The notes under the pieces: generated by a model
What the model saw: only the letters and a program-made list of their open reading frames with translations
Database searches by the model: none
Told to the model about the DNA's origin: nothing
Assembly (NCBI GenBank): GCA_947463165.1
Contig: CANHSW010000001.1
Span: 1 to 28,923 of the forward strand
DNA length: 28,923 bases
From: Cyanobacteriota bacterium
GTDB lineage: Bacteria > Cyanobacteriota > Cyanobacteriia > PCC-6307 > Cyanobiaceae
Direction: 5' to 3'
Shown here: in pieces, positions 7,201-14,817 of the stretch
Layout of the letters: every line of letters starts with the position of its first letter
How positions within the stretch are numbered: the first letter of the stretch is position 1
Translations under genes and position numbers: made by a program

Positions 7201-7643
7201 TCGGTACTACCTACATTATATACCAATAGAATTGAGGTGGATGCCTTGGTAACAGTGACGCCAGCTTGGCGCACCTCCGCCGGTAGCTGGGGTTCGGCCA
7301 GGGCCACCCGATTTTGCACATTTACCTGATTGATATCGCCATTGGTGCCGCTGGCAAAAGACACAGTGATGGAACTGCTGCCATCCGCCGCGCTATTGGA
7401 GGTGATGAACTCCATGTTCTCCACCCCATTGATCTGTTGTTCCAGCACGTTGGTAACCCCCTGCTCCACGCTCACAGCGTCGGCACCCGTATAGCGGGCA
7501 CTCACTTTCACCGTGGGAGGCGCAATATCAGGCAGGCTTTCAATCGGCAGTATTGGCAGGGCAATAAGCCCCGCAATCACGATTAGCAGGCTGCAGACCG
7601 TGGTTAGAACGGGGCGGGTAATGAAAGTGTTAGATGCAGACAT
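4266..7643 (-). CDS. RND efflux permease, HAE1/AcrB-like, with extra membrane insertion
   Basis: Proton-driven inner-membrane pump of the tripartite RND type, expelling hydrophobic or amphiphilic compounds. Architecture is standard: TM1 at 13-31, a first periplasmic porter region (35-340), TM2-6 (345-503), TM7 from about 627, a second porter region (650-950) and TM8-12. The proton-relay residues are present: D413/D414 in LATGLVVDDAI, and K1027 in IGLAAKNGI. Most family members are 1030-1060 residues; this one has 1125. The excess is an insert of about 85 residues (about 515-605) between TM6 and TM7, made of three or four hydrophobic Gly/Leu/Ala-rich segments. The start lies 3 nt after the adaptor gene's stop, and a four-base overlap links it to the small downstream gene. 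No outer-membrane TolC-type gene is in the window. Confidence 0.93.
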   Translation of the reverse strand: MSASNTFITRPVLTTVCSLLIVIAGLIALPILPIESLPDIAPPTVKVSARYTGADAVSVEQGVTNVLEQQINGVENMEFITSNSAADGSSSITVSFASGTNGDINQVNVQNRVALAEPQLPAEVRQAGVTVTKASTSILLVYNVGSTDEKNPFSIETISGLMDQGLTDEIKRVKGVGDVVYFGNRKLAVRIWLDPDKLSMHNLSPADVQAALNSQNRLVPAGRIGGAPAPAGQSYTFTIQLQGRLTTSEEFENLVLKNTSDGALVRLKDVGRVSLGGETYDVSATDMQGVPSVALAIYQLSGSNALDVSQGVKQVIEQFRGDLPPGMKVEKIYDITDFVRASIQGVSNSLRDAIVLVVLILFLFLQDWKATLVPAIAIPVALIGTFAFVKLFGFSLNQLTLFGLVLATGLVVDDAITVIEDTSTKKAEGLTALQAAKATMDELFAAVLATSLVLFAVFLPVLFFPGATGTIYKQFAATIIFAIAISTFNAISFSPMLSALLLAQEGNPPSRYTYTWAGLGLGFCYGLLLGGGALGALAVVALGGLLGYGLSLASGRSLLGPFLLASALVSIVVADLESPAKVLLFSGIGSAIGWFTPVIFSRFNVLYAKLEGGYIGGLGWVLSHRRLVMAGLAVGVVLTGVAFGSIPSGFVPVEDQGYAIGILQAPDGGSEEGTRATNRRVAEVLRQESSIEAAAVFSGFSLDGNAPNRGLFFFGTKNWQDRSGPGQTMQEIVRRLNSKLASIDQARVFVVEPPSIPGYGASGGFEFQLLDRSGGSLSVPDFYAAAGRLIADANATGEFTNVYTQFSPESPQLNIKVDRDRLASLGIDYGKAMQTLSINFGGAYVNDTFQEGKVRRIYLQADDAPRSTPQRLDELSIAAASGEPIPLSEFISVEPITGPSVIPHFNLYRSIKLEGSPAPGKSSGQAIKGMQQIFQQLNLQGINFDWTGISREEIKAGALAIAIFAMGIIVVYLVLAAQYESYSDPLIILMTVPTAMLGALLFLALRGEVLNIYAQVGLVMLIGLAAKNGILIVDLANQRMEQGMGALAAAQQAAQSRLRPIVMTAISSLFGFLPLVLASGAGARSQASLGTVVFGGLLVATLLSLFVVPVFFVVMKQWLQPAESR

Positions 7644-7646
7644 GAA

Positions 7647-8756
7647 TCAACGCCCTTCCTGAGCCGATGCAACTGCAACCGCCGTGCCGTGGCGCAGGTT
7701 TAGCAGCTGACTGGTGATGATCACATCGCCCGGAGACAGGCCTGAAAGCACTGGATAGCGGCTATTGGCAATGGGGCCAAGCGTTACCCGAGTTTGGATG
7801 GCATAGCTACGATCCGCCGGCAGTTGTTTCAACGCCTCCGGTTTTATTTGGCCTGGGTTGCGTTGCAGATCCGCCAGTTTGCCGAGCTTGAATACATAGC
7901 TTTGCCCAGATCCCTGGATGATGGCAGCCACCGGTACCGACAGCTGAGATCGCTGATTGAGCACCACCCGGCTCCGCAGCCTGAGGCCGTTACGGAGCTC
8001 GCCCCTGGGGTTGGCGATCTCCGCCTTTACCAGCAGCATCTGATCACCGGCCTTGATGCTGGGATCGATCGAGGTCACCTTGGCGCGGGCCAGCTCCCGG
8101 TTAGCGTCCGGATCGCTCAGCAATACGGTTTGCCCCAGTTGCAGCCTATTGCGCATCTTTGCCGGCACATCTATGCGCACAAACAGCCGTTGATTAAGGA
8201 TCAAGCTCGTCAAGGGATCGCCTGCCTTGATTACATCGCCACGCTTCACCTTTAGGTCGCCGATTTCTCCCTGAATTGGCGCGCGCAGGTCTTTGTAGGC
8301 CAGATCAGCTTCTCGGGCCTTGAGGCCGGCGCTGGTTTCGATCAAGCGCTGGCGAATCTCATCGCGCTGGATGGCGCTGGCGGCACCGGCATTGACCAAA
8401 AATTCAAAGCGTTCATAGTTGAGGCGGTCCTTGGAGCGGGCCGCCCGCAGGCTGGCCACCTCCGCCTGCAGCTGACTCTGATCGAGCACCACCAGCAGTT
8501 GGCCGGCCCGCACCAGATCACCCTGTTGCACCAGCAATTGCTCGATGCGGCCGCCGGCCTGGGCGGCCAGCTGCACTTTTTCCACGGCTTCCAAGCTGCC
8601 GATGCTGCCCACCTGTTCGGCAAACAGAGCCGGCTGGGCTACGGCGGTGCTTACCGGCAGGGGGGGCCTCAGCTTGGGCGGCTGGCGACAGGCTGCCAGG
8701 AGGCAGGGGGCTGCCAGCAGCGGCAACAGGACCGAAACGTAGCTGCGGGCGCGCAA
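7647..8756 (-). CDS. RND efflux periplasmic adaptor (membrane fusion lipoprotein)
   Basis: Periplasmic adaptor linking the RND permease to an outer-membrane channel. The N-terminus is a lipoprotein signal: Arg residues, a Leu-rich stretch and lipobox LAAC, with C23 the predicted lipidated residue. Then come the lipoyl/barrel-sandwich halves (about 65-95, with GGRIEQLLVQQGDLVRAGQ; and 158-190, with IQGEIGDLKVKRGDVIKAG), a helical hairpin between them, a beta-barrel (190-290) and a membrane-proximal domain with LSGLSPGDVIITSQL. Length (369) is usual. There is no ATG start. The TTG at 8756 keeps the signal intact and an in-frame stop lies further upstream, though no clear Shine-Dalgarno sequence is seen. 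It is the first gene of the operon and is divergent from the FeoA gene. Confidence 0.88.
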   Translation of the reverse strand: MRARSYVSVLLPLLAAPCLLAACRQPPKLRPPLPVSTAVAQPALFAEQVGSIGSLEAVEKVQLAAQAGGRIEQLLVQQGDLVRAGQLLVVLDQSQLQAEVASLRAARSKDRLNYERFEFLVNAGAASAIQRDEIRQRLIETSAGLKAREADLAYKDLRAPIQGEIGDLKVKRGDVIKAGDPLTSLILNQRLFVRIDVPAKMRNRLQLGQTVLLSDPDANRELARAKVTSIDPSIKAGDQMLLVKAEIANPRGELRNGLRLRSRVVLNQRSQLSVPVAAIIQGSGQSYVFKLGKLADLQRNPGQIKPEALKQLPADRSYAIQTRVTLGPIANSRYPVLSGLSPGDVIITSQLLNLRHGTAVAVASAQEGR

Positions 8757-8846
8757 AGCAAGGGATTCTGTTGGGTCAATTTTTAAGGGTTAAATGCACG
8801 ATTGATGCTTCCTCATCGTCGAGTTGAAACAAAGGCGCTGCTGGGC

Positions 8847-8885
8847 AACCACTGCCCGGAACCACTGCCCAGAACCACTGCCCGG
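8847..8885. repeat. 13-bp tandem repeat, 3 units
   Basis: AACCACTGCCCGG at 8847-8859, AACCACTGCCCAG at 8860-8872 and AACCACTGCCCGG at 8873-8885. It lies in the spacer between the divergent efflux operon and the FeoA gene, upstream of the adaptor start. A period of 13 does not suit a coding frame. Confidence 0.85.
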
Positions 8886-8984
8886 CGCAGGGCAACAGCG
8901 CCAACGCCACCACAGCAGCGATCCCCACAGCCGCGAGCTGGGGAGCTGCTGCACTGCGGAGCGAGGATCCACACAGGCTCTAGA

Positions 8985-9236
8985 GTGATTTATTGGGATT
9001 TTGAGTCGGTGGTTCTCAGCTCTGTCAGAGATGGATGCTCCGTGCGGGTGGAGCAGCTACCCAGTCATCCAGTGCTGCGCAATCGCCTGATCGCCATGGG
9101 GGTAAAACCAGGCGCTCGACTGGAAGTTTTACGACGCGGCCGGCCAGGGGGGATTCTCCACCTCACCTGTGGAGCCCTGGAGTTCATGCTAAGACTCGAA
9201 CATGCCTCTGAATTGACCGTAACTTCCATCCCGTGA
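8985..9236 (+). CDS. feoA: FeoA-domain protein
   Basis: Small SH3-like cytoplasmic protein of the FeoA family, normally a partner of the ferrous-iron transporter FeoB. The final 70 residues carry the signature: RNRLIAMGVKPGARLEVL (the family RLxxMGxxPG motif), a central GILHLTCGALEFMLR strand pair and a C-terminal ASELTVTSI strand. A much longer frame exists upstream, but it is repeat-derived and lacks homology, so I place the start at GTG 8985 (83 residues). GTG 9009 (75 residues) is an alternative, and the Shine-Dalgarno support for both is weak. No feoB follows: the next 535 bp is repeat-rich spacer and then mnmG. It may serve an unlinked FeoB or have another role. Confidence 0.8.
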   Translation: MIYWDFESVVLSSVRDGCSVRVEQLPSHPVLRNRLIAMGVKPGARLEVLRRGRPGGILHLTCGALEFMLRLEHASELTVTSIP

Positions 9237-9272
9237 ATCAATAACTTGCCCCCTTAAATGACCATTGACAGA

Positions 9273-9328
9273 GATAATAGATAATAGATAATAGATAATA
9301 GATAATAGATAATAGATAATAGATAATA
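9273..9328. repeat. Heptanucleotide array GATAATA, 8 perfect copies
   Basis: Eight consecutive perfect GATAATA units, followed by a partial GATA. Directly downstream, AGATAATAGAT and ATCTATTTTATCT can pair into an imperfect hairpin. The array starts 36 bp after the feoA stop. Perfect copies imply recent expansion or ongoing slippage. Heptamer arrays (STRR sequences) are known in filamentous cyanobacteria, with different unit sequences. Confidence 0.95.
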
Positions 9329-9427
9329 GATAGCGATCATCTATTTTATCTCGCTGAAATGGCAGCTAAGAAATCCCAGATCACAATGCTCTCATTACCC
9401 GAGAAGTATTAGAGCGCCATAGCCCCC

Positions 9428-9533
9428 TTAAGGAAGCTCTGAAAAACCGAGCCCCGTCAAATGGAGCCCTGATGCCGCAATGGCTCTCAGCTGGTTGGGG
9501 CGACGAAATGGAGGTTGCTCAGAGCTTCCTTAA
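9428..9533 (+). mobile_element. IS5-type MITE, copy A, with TTAA duplication
   Basis: A 98-bp core (9432-9529) begins GGAAGCTCTGA and ends TCAGAGCTTCC, giving perfect 11-bp terminal inverted repeats. It is bounded by direct TTAA copies (9428-9431, 9530-9533). IS5-group elements duplicate YTAR and have ends starting GGAAG, so the ends and target site both fit. It has no transposase. The interior matches copies B (15970-16067) and C (21314-21411, inverted). Confidence 0.85.
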
Positions 9534-9566
9534 CCGACGAGTGCTGAATAGATTTTTTCTTCCCCC

Positions 9567-9634
9567 CAATGCAGTGGCACTCCCAATGCAGTGGCGCTAC
9601 CAAGGCAGTGGCGCTACCAAGGGAATGGCGCTCC
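9567..9634. repeat. 17-bp tandem repeat, 4 units
   Basis: Units at 9567-9583, 9584-9600, 9601-9617 and 9618-9634; the second is CAATGCAGTGGCGCTAC and the others differ from it by two to five bases. It lies 33 bp past MITE copy A and about 140 bp before mnmG. Confidence 0.85.
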
Positions 9635-9771
9635 TGCTGCGTCAAGAGATTTCGCGAGCAACCTATTTATTTCTGAATATCGCTGCTGGCGCTGCCCGCA
9701 GAGCTACAGGCGCGCCCTGGACCGCTGCCTGGCTTATCCACCCATAGCCATCCAGCCCATAAATTGATTGC

Positions 9772-11751
9772 ATGAACTGTGATGGGATGACCTGCTCCGC
9801 CCGGCCCACCGAAACCTTTGAACTGATCGTGGTGGGCGGCGGCCATGCCGGCTGCGAGGCAGCCCTCACCGCGGCACGCCTGGGCCTGCAAACGGCCCTG
9901 TTCAGCCTCAACCTGGATCGGATCGCCTGGCAACCCTGCAATCCGGCGGTGGGTGGTCCGGCCAAGAGCCAGCTGGTGCATGAGGTGGATGCCCTGGGCG
10001 GCGTGATTGGTCGCCTCGCCGACGCCACCGCCCTGCAGAAGCGGGTGCTCAATGCCAGCCGCGGACCGGCGGTGTGGGCCCTGCGCGCTCAAACCGATAA
10101 GCGCCAGTACGCCCGTCAGATGCTGCAGTTGCTGCAGCACACCCCCAACCTGGCGCTGCGCGAGGCGATGGTGACCGATCTGGTAACGGAGGGATCGGCG
10201 GAGCAGGGGGATTTACGGATCGCCGGCGTAGGTACCTACTTCGGCAGCGTCTATGCCGCGCCGGCCGTGATCCTCACCACCGGCACCTTCCTGGGCGGCC
10301 AGATATGGGTGGGTAACCAATCGATGTCAGCCGGGCGGGCTGGCGAACAGGCCGCCCAGGGCCTAACCGAAGCCCTGCAGGGCCTGGGGTTTGTCACCGG
10401 TCGGCTCAAAACCGGTACGCCAGCACGGGTGGACCGGCGCAGCATCGCCCTGCATCAATTGGAGGAGCAGCCCAGCGACGCCCAGGATCGCTTCTTTTCC
10501 TTTGATCCGGAGGCCTGGGTGAGTGGCGAGCCGATGAGCTGTTACCTCACCCGCACCACCGCCGCCACCTATCAGCTTATCCGCGACAACTTGCAGCACA
10601 CGCCAATCTATGGCGGCTTCATCGACAGCAAGGGGCCCCGCTATTGCCCGTCTATAGAAGACAAGATCGTGCGCTTTGCCGATAAGGAAAGCCATCAAAT
10701 ATTTCTGGAGCCGGAGGGCCGTGACACCCCTGAGATCTATGTGCAGGGTTTTTCCACCGGTCTGCCGGAGCGGCTGCAATTGGAGCTGCTGCGCAGCCTG
10801 CCGGGCTTGGAGCAGTGTGTGATGCTGCGGCCTGCCTACGCCGTGGACTACGACTATCTACCCGCCACCCAGCTGAAACCATCGCTGGAAACCAAGCGAG
10901 TGGCGGGCCTGTTTGCCGCCGGCCAGCTCAACGGCACCACCGGCTACGAGGAGGCGGCTGCCCAAGGGCTGGTGGCCGGGCTGAACGCGGCGCGCTATGT
11001 GCATGGCGAAACGCCGGTGCACTTCCCACGCCAGGGCAGTTACATCGGCACGTTGATCGACGATCTGGTGACCAAGGATCTGCGGGAGCCCTATCGGGTG
11101 CTCACCAGCCGCAGTGAATACCGCCTGGTGCTGCGCGGCGACAATGCCGATCGCCGCTTGACGCCCCTTGGTCGCGAATTGGGCTTGATCGACGATCGTC
11201 GCTGGCAGATCTACAGCCGCAAACAAGGGGCAATTGAGGCAGAAAAGCAGCGATTGCACAGCGTGCGCCTCAAGGCCAGTGATGCCGCCGCCCCTGCGGT
11301 GATCGCTGCCACCCAGGCCCCGATCAAGGGCTCGATCACCCTGGCCGAGCTGCTGCGCCGCCCCGGCTTCCACAGCGCAGACCTGGTGCGCCATGGCTTG
11401 GCCGCCGATCTGCCCCTGGACGTGCGGGAGGGGGCGGAGATCGACATCAAGTACAGCGGCTATCTGGCCCGGCAGCAGCAGCAGATCGACCAGGTGAAGA
11501 AGCAGGAACAGCGCCCCATACCCGCCCAGCTCGACTACGGCGCCATTGCCACCCTCTCCAAGGAGGCACGCGAGAAGCTGGCCAATGTGCAGCCCCTCAG
11601 CCTCGGCCAGGCGGCCAGGGTGCCGGGGGTGAGCCCCGCTGATGTCAACGCCCTGCTGCTGTGGCTGGAACTGGATGCGCGGCGCCGGGCCTGCCAAAGC
11701 TCGAATGGGGTCGGTAAGTTGGGCGCGCTGTCGGCCAGAAGCCAACCGTGA
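9772..11751 (+). CDS. mnmG: tRNA uridine-5-carboxymethylaminomethyl(34) synthesis enzyme MnmG
   Basis: FAD-dependent enzyme that, with the GTPase MnmE, modifies the wobble uridine (U34) of tRNAs reading split codon boxes. The N-terminal dinucleotide fold [15 protein letters not shown] (FAD loop at 21-30) is followed by the family blocks [32 protein letters not shown] and [12 protein letters not shown]. Later blocks are [19 protein letters not shown] and [17 protein letters not shown], and then the C-terminal helical domain ending in [16 protein letters not shown]. Length (659) is slightly above the usual 620-640. The ATG at 9772 gives the longest product; the ATG at 9787 gives a more typical N-terminus, and the sequence does not decide between them. 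The stop overlaps the next gene's GTG by four bases, so the two are coupled. Confidence 0.96.
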   Translation: MNCDGMTCSARPTETFELIVVGGGHAGCEAALTAARLGLQTALFSLNLDRIAWQPCNPAVGGPAKSQLVHEVDALGGVIGRLADATALQKRVLNASRGPAVWALRAQTDKRQYARQMLQLLQHTPNLALREAMVTDLVTEGSAEQGDLRIAGVGTYFGSVYAAPAVILTTGTFLGGQIWVGNQSMSAGRAGEQAAQGLTEALQGLGFVTGRLKTGTPARVDRRSIALHQLEEQPSDAQDRFFSFDPEAWVSGEPMSCYLTRTTAATYQLIRDNLQHTPIYGGFIDSKGPRYCPSIEDKIVRFADKESHQIFLEPEGRDTPEIYVQGFSTGLPERLQLELLRSLPGLEQCVMLRPAYAVDYDYLPATQLKPSLETKRVAGLFAAGQLNGTTGYEEAAAQGLVAGLNAARYVHGETPVHFPRQGSYIGTLIDDLVTKDLREPYRVLTSRSEYRLVLRGDNADRRLTPLGRELGLIDDRRWQIYSRKQGAIEAEKQRLHSVRLKASDAAAPAVIAATQAPIKGSITLAELLRRPGFHSADLVRHGLAADLPLDVREGAEIDIKYSGYLARQQQQIDQVKKQEQRPIPAQLDYGAIATLSKEAREKLANVQPLSLGQAARVPGVSPADVNALLLWLELDARRRACQSSNGVGKLGALSARSQP

Positions 11752-12599
11752 GCCCCAGCCAAGCCACCCCCCGTTCCAGGATCTACTGGGAGCTCAAGGC
11801 CGACCAGGTTTTAAACGACGTCTTTAACCAGGCGGCAAACCAGGCTGCCCAGTCCAGCGGCTACCAGGCCAGCGCCCACCAGGAAAGCGCCTACCAGGAC
11901 AGGATTGAGCGGGCCATTGAGGTGGAGGTGCTGGAGCCGGCGGCGCTCAAAACGGCCAGGCCCCCAGCCCATTGGCAGGCGAGCCCCGGCCAGCTGTTGG
12001 TCTTCTCCGGCATCGGGATGGCTGGGCTGCTCGTTGCCGGCATCGGCCTGGGCCTGTGGAGCCAGAGCCTCCAGACCCTGCGCCAGGAACAAAACCTGCT
12101 GCTACTGGAGCGGCTGCGCAATTTTGGTCCGGCCGGATCGGCTCAAATCAGCGATGCGGCGGTGCCCAAGGCTGAGCCCGGCCCGGTGGCGGACCAGGCC
12201 AGCAGTGCAGAGCTGCCGCCGCCACCGAACGAGCCCTGGATGCAACAGCTGGCCAGCCTTCCCGGCGGCCAGGCTGCAGCGGTCCAGCCCCTGCCGGCCA
12301 CCGTGCAGCCCAATGATCAGATCGCCAGACCCGCGCCAGCGGTGACGATGCTGCCGCCCGCCGCGGCGAACAAAGCCGCAGGCGCTTCAGTGGGCTCCAC
12401 CCCCCTGTTGATGGGGGTTGTGCAGGCTCCGGGCCATGGCGCTACGGCCATCTTCCAGATCGGCGGCAGCTCCAGCACCGCCGCCGTGGGGGAACTGATC
12501 GGCGATACCAGCTGGCGGCTGCGCTCGGCCAGCAACGATTCGGTGCTGATTGAACGGGGTGGCGAGCAGCGCCGGCTCAGTCTCAGCGGAGACTCTTAA
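11748..12599 (+). CDS. Single-TM protein with GspC/PilP-like C-terminal segment
   Basis: No confident family. The GTG start overlaps the mnmG stop (GTGA). The 283-residue product has a soluble N-terminus (1-78), one membrane helix at about 82-104, a short helical stretch, a Pro/Ala-rich linker (125-215) and a small C-terminal beta-rich segment (about 220-280). This last part reads [19 protein letters not shown], then [20 protein letters not shown] and [13 protein letters not shown]. That pattern, a small strand-rich domain with G-E-x-I and S-V-x-I-x-R-x-G, resembles the periplasmic HR-type domains of GspC/PilP, but I infer this only by eye. A short Gln-rich stretch at 35-51 is built from 15-bp DNA repeats. 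It may be co-expressed with the following chorismate lyase. Confidence 0.7.
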   Translation: MSPSQATPRSRIYWELKADQVLNDVFNQAANQAAQSSGYQASAHQESAYQDRIERAIEVEVLEPAALKTARPPAHWQASPGQLLVFSGIGMAGLLVAGIGLGLWSQSLQTLRQEQNLLLLERLRNFGPAGSAQISDAAVPKAEPGPVADQASSAELPPPPNEPWMQQLASLPGGQAAAVQPLPATVQPNDQIARPAPAVTMLPPAAANKAAGASVGSTPLLMGVVQAPGHGATAIFQIGGSSSTAAVGELIGDTSWRLRSASNDSVLIERGGEQRRLSLSGDS

Positions 12600-12628
12600 G
12601 CTTGAACTCGTAAAAGGGGGTGGTTGCC

Positions 12629-13267
12629 GTGCCACTGCTGGCCTCCCCGGAACTGCTCTGGCAGGCCCCCCATCGCGACGTGCTCGCGGGGCGCTCTAGC
12701 CCCGGGCCCGGCTTGGCCCTCAGTGGACCCTGGCGGCTGCTGCTGCTGGGTGATGGCAGCCCCACCCGCCATCTGCAGACCCTCAGTGGCCTGCCGGTGG
12801 AGATCGATTTGATCGCCATGGCCGCGGAGGCCTCGGCCCCCCCGGGCGGAGCAACCCCAGCGGAAATCGCCGAGCTGGATCCGCCCCTGCTGCGCCGCCA
12901 GGTTTGGCTGCGCTGCGGCAACCGCAGCCTGGCCTGGGCCGAAAGCTGGTGGAATCAACAGCAGGCCGATCAGCATCTACTCAACCGCAACCAGCCGATC
13001 TGGCTCAGCCTCACCAGCAATCGGGCTGAGTTATTTCGGGAAGTGGATGGCCTGGCCTTGGTAACCGCTCCCTGGTTAGAGCAGCGCTTTGGGCGCAGGG
13101 GCCCCTTCTGGGCCCGCCATTACCGCTTCTTTCGGGGCGGCCAGCCGTTAACGGTGATCCGCGAAGTGTTCTCGCCCGATCTGGAGCATTGGCTCGGGCC
13201 CGCCACCCAACCCTGTCCGCCGGTGCGTCCAGCGAACCGCTTCGACCCCTGGATTGGGGGTGGCTAG
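12629..13267 (+). CDS. Chorismate lyase (4-hydroxybenzoate synthesis)
   Basis: Converts chorismate to 4-hydroxybenzoate and pyruvate, the first committed step of plastoquinone synthesis in cyanobacteria. The product of about 212 residues fits the cyanobacterial chorismate-lyase family: a compact fold with PVEIDLIAM, a central LRRQVWLRCGNRSLAWAESW segment and the C-terminal signature GRRGPFWARHYRFFRGGQPLTVIREVFSPDL, whose Arg and Glu residues belong to the active site in the UbiC-like fold. I chose GTG 12629 because AAAAGGGGG (12612-12620) is a strong ribosome-binding site 8 nt upstream; GTG 12620 overlaps that site. The gene runs in the same direction as mnmG and its neighbour, and its 3' end overlaps the convergent DUF1269 gene by four bases. 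Confidence 0.85.
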   Translation: MPLLASPELLWQAPHRDVLAGRSSPGPGLALSGPWRLLLLGDGSPTRHLQTLSGLPVEIDLIAMAAEASAPPGGATPAEIAELDPPLLRRQVWLRCGNRSLAWAESWWNQQQADQHLLNRNQPIWLSLTSNRAELFREVDGLALVTAPWLEQRFGRRGPFWARHYRFFRGGQPLTVIREVFSPDLEHWLGPATQPCPPVRPANRFDPWIGGG

Positions 13268-13785
13268 GCCAAGCGCAGGGCCTCGGCTTGTTTGCTTGCC
13301 CGCTCCAGCAGGTGGCGCAGGCGCTCTTCATCTAGATGGGTGAGGTTGGTGCGCAGCAACTTGGCGTGGGGGGCATGGGCCCTCAACCGCTCGATCACCC
13401 GATCCGGACTGGCCTCGCGTACCAGCAGGCAGAGGGCGGCAGAGCCGCGGGGCAGGGTTTCGCCCAGCTCGCGCATGAAGCCATCGTGGATACCCAGATC
13501 GGAGAGGGATCCGGATACTGCCCCCACCCCGGCTCCAATCGCCGCCCCCAGCAGGGGATTGAGGAACAGCAAACCCACCAACGTGCCCCAAAAGCCACCA
13601 CCAAGGGCCCCGGTGGCGGTGAGATTCAAGGACTGGCGCAGGTGCACCTGGCCGTCACCGTCATGCTCCACCACAACTGCGTCCTCCAGGGATAGCAACT
13701 GCTCCCGCTGGATATCCACCACCTCCCGCCGCACCTGCTCAGCCTCCTCCACCTCGCTGAAGCCCACCACCACCAAAGTGCTCAT
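13264..13785 (-). CDS. DUF1269-type membrane protein
   Basis: A 173-residue protein of the DUF1269 family (function unknown). The N-terminal ferredoxin-like segment STLVVVGFSEVEEAEQVRREV is followed by LSLEDAVVVEHDGDGQVHLRQS. A Gly-rich hydrophobic region (about 75-110), with GALGGGFWGTLVGLLFLNPLLGAAIGAGVGA, probably forms a glycine-zipper hairpin in the membrane. The C-terminal part contains DGFMRELGETLPRGSAALCLLV, the conserved family block. I use the ATG at 13785, which starts directly before the conserved strand; an upstream in-frame extension of 13 residues looks spurious. It is the last gene of a minus-strand cluster and overlaps the end of the chorismate lyase gene. Confidence 0.85.
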   Translation of the reverse strand: MSTLVVVGFSEVEEAEQVRREVVDIQREQLLSLEDAVVVEHDGDGQVHLRQSLNLTATGALGGGFWGTLVGLLFLNPLLGAAIGAGVGAVSGSLSDLGIHDGFMRELGETLPRGSAALCLLVREASPDRVIERLRAHAPHAKLLRTNLTHLDEERLRHLLERASKQAEALRLA

Positions 13786-13830
13786 CGCGCAGCCAAACCA
13801 CTGACCGCACCGTAGGCAGGGCAAATGGCC

Positions 13831-14637
13831 TCAGCCGAACTGGCGACGGCGGCTGGAGCGGGGCAGGGCCCGACCCCTGGCCGCAGTTGCGCTGGATTCG
13901 ACGGCTGCGGATTCGGTGGCTGTCTTTACAGATGTATTTGTGGTTGTCGGCTCCGGTCTCTGCCAACGGGGCACCAGGAAGCTGTCGTCGTCAGGCCAGT
14001 CCTGATCTGCAGCCGCGCCGCCTCGGCGGGAGATCGCCTCCAGGGGCCGGCGGCCGCGCCGCTGGGATGGGGGCGCAGTGGCCCAAGCGCTGGGGCCAGC
14101 GCTGACAGAGGCGGCGGCTGCCGAGCCAGGGTTGCCGGCGGCAAAATCTGGCGAGGTGTCTGAGCGTGACTGCAGGCGGGATTCAGAGCGGGATTCAGGA
14201 CGGCCATTAGAGCTGAGCTCTGGCCGAGCTTCTGGCCTTGCTTCTGGCCAGCCCTCTAGCCGAGCTTCTGGACGGGCCTCTGACCGGGCTTCTGGACGGC
14301 CAGCGGGGCGCGGTTCCTGCCAGGGTTCCCGCCAGTCATCCTCGTCTTCCAGGATCCAGTCGAGCTTGTTCTCCACCCAGCGGCCCAGCCCCTCCAGGCG
14401 AGGCAGAGATCCAGCTGATCTGCCTTCCCCTCGCGCCGGCGGCCGCGATCCCGGCCGGGCTCCCGACACCCCATCCACCAGTTGCCGGCCAGCGCTCATC
14501 AGTCGATCGATGCCCTGTTCAAGGCGATCGGGGCCGCCCCGGCGCGGGGCAGGGCGGCGGCCCAGGGCTGGATCAGGCCCCCAGGGCTCGGATCTGGGGG
14601 GGCTGGAATCTGGGAAGTTGGGGTCGTAGCGGCTCAT
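13831..14637 (-). CDS. Disordered Arg/Pro/Glu-rich protein with internal tandem repeats
   Basis: No function recognised. The 268-residue protein has a moderately ordered N-terminal part (40-105), with LEQGIDRLMSAGRQLVDGV and GRWVENKLDWILEDEDDW, that could form helices. A low-complexity middle (110-165) consists of four-residue PEAR-like units, and a C-terminal tail has RRPLEAISRRG and DWPDDDSFLVPRWQR. The repeats correspond to 12-bp DNA units (14226-14297). The helical N-terminal part and the WPDD...PRWQR motif look more constrained than the repeats, which suggests a genuine gene with an expanded linker. It lies between the tiny membrane ORF and the DUF1269 gene on the same strand. Confidence 0.65.
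   Translation of the reverse strand: MSRYDPNFPDSSPPRSEPWGPDPALGRRPAPRRGGPDRLEQGIDRLMSAGRQLVDGVSGARPGSRPPARGEGRSAGSLPRLEGLGRWVENKLDWILEDEDDWREPWQEPRPAGRPEARSEARPEARLEGWPEARPEARPELSSNGRPESRSESRLQSRSDTSPDFAAGNPGSAAAASVSAGPSAWATAPPSQRRGRRPLEAISRRGGAAADQDWPDDDSFLVPRWQRPEPTTTNTSVKTATESAAVESSATAARGRALPRSSRRRQFG
14226..14297. repeat. 12-bp coding tandem repeat, 6 units
   Basis: Six 12-bp units, for example GAGCTTCTGGCC (14226-14237) and GAGCTTCTGGAC (14262-14273), encode the PEAR-like tetrapeptides of the disordered protein. More diverged copies continue on both sides. Confidence 0.75.
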
Positions 14638-14658
14638 CGAACAAAACTACCGAGGCCT

Positions 14659-14772
14659 TTACCAGCGACGCCGGGCCGCCAGCCAATGCTCCCGGCCCAT
14701 GCCCAGCAGGGCGATGGCAAGGCCGGCCCATTCCAGGCTCCATAGAAAGACGCCCATCGCCACCGCCACCAA
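14659..14772 (-). CDS. Tiny single-TM protein
   Basis: A short frame between sprT and the disordered-protein gene. From the ATG at 14757 it encodes 32 residues: a hydrophobic helix (GVFLWSLEWAGLAIALLGMG) and a basic tail (REHWLAARRRW), the layout of a small membrane protein with a positive-inside C-terminus. In-frame alternative starts lie at TTG 14772, GTG 14769 and GTG 14763. GAGAG about 10 nt upstream of TTG 14772 could serve as a ribosome-binding site. The flanking genes are on the same strand at short spacing. No family is recognised; a chance hydrophobic frame cannot be excluded. Confidence 0.4.
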   Translation of the reverse strand: MVAVAMGVFLWSLEWAGLAIALLGMGREHWLAARRRW

Positions 14773-14817
14773 GGCCGAATCGCTCTCTGGTGACGCTAGG
14801 GGTTGGCAGGGGCGCCC

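Larger units (their letters stand above)
9237..9771. other. Repeat-rich intergenic region before mnmG
   Basis: The 535-bp spacer between feoA and mnmG contains, in order, a 7-bp tandem array (9273-9328), an imperfect hairpin just after it, a 98-bp MITE (9432-9529) and a 17-bp tandem array (9567-9634). The small open frames inside it are made of these repeats and I do not regard them as genes. Confidence 0.6.

Noticed and set aside
9472..9747. Plus-strand 91-codon frame before mnmG
   Set aside because: It is composed of MITE copy A and the 17-bp array, with no conserved domain.
10858..11745. Minus-strand 295-codon frame opposite mnmG
   Set aside because: GC-rich antisense shadow; mnmG is unmistakable on the plus strand.
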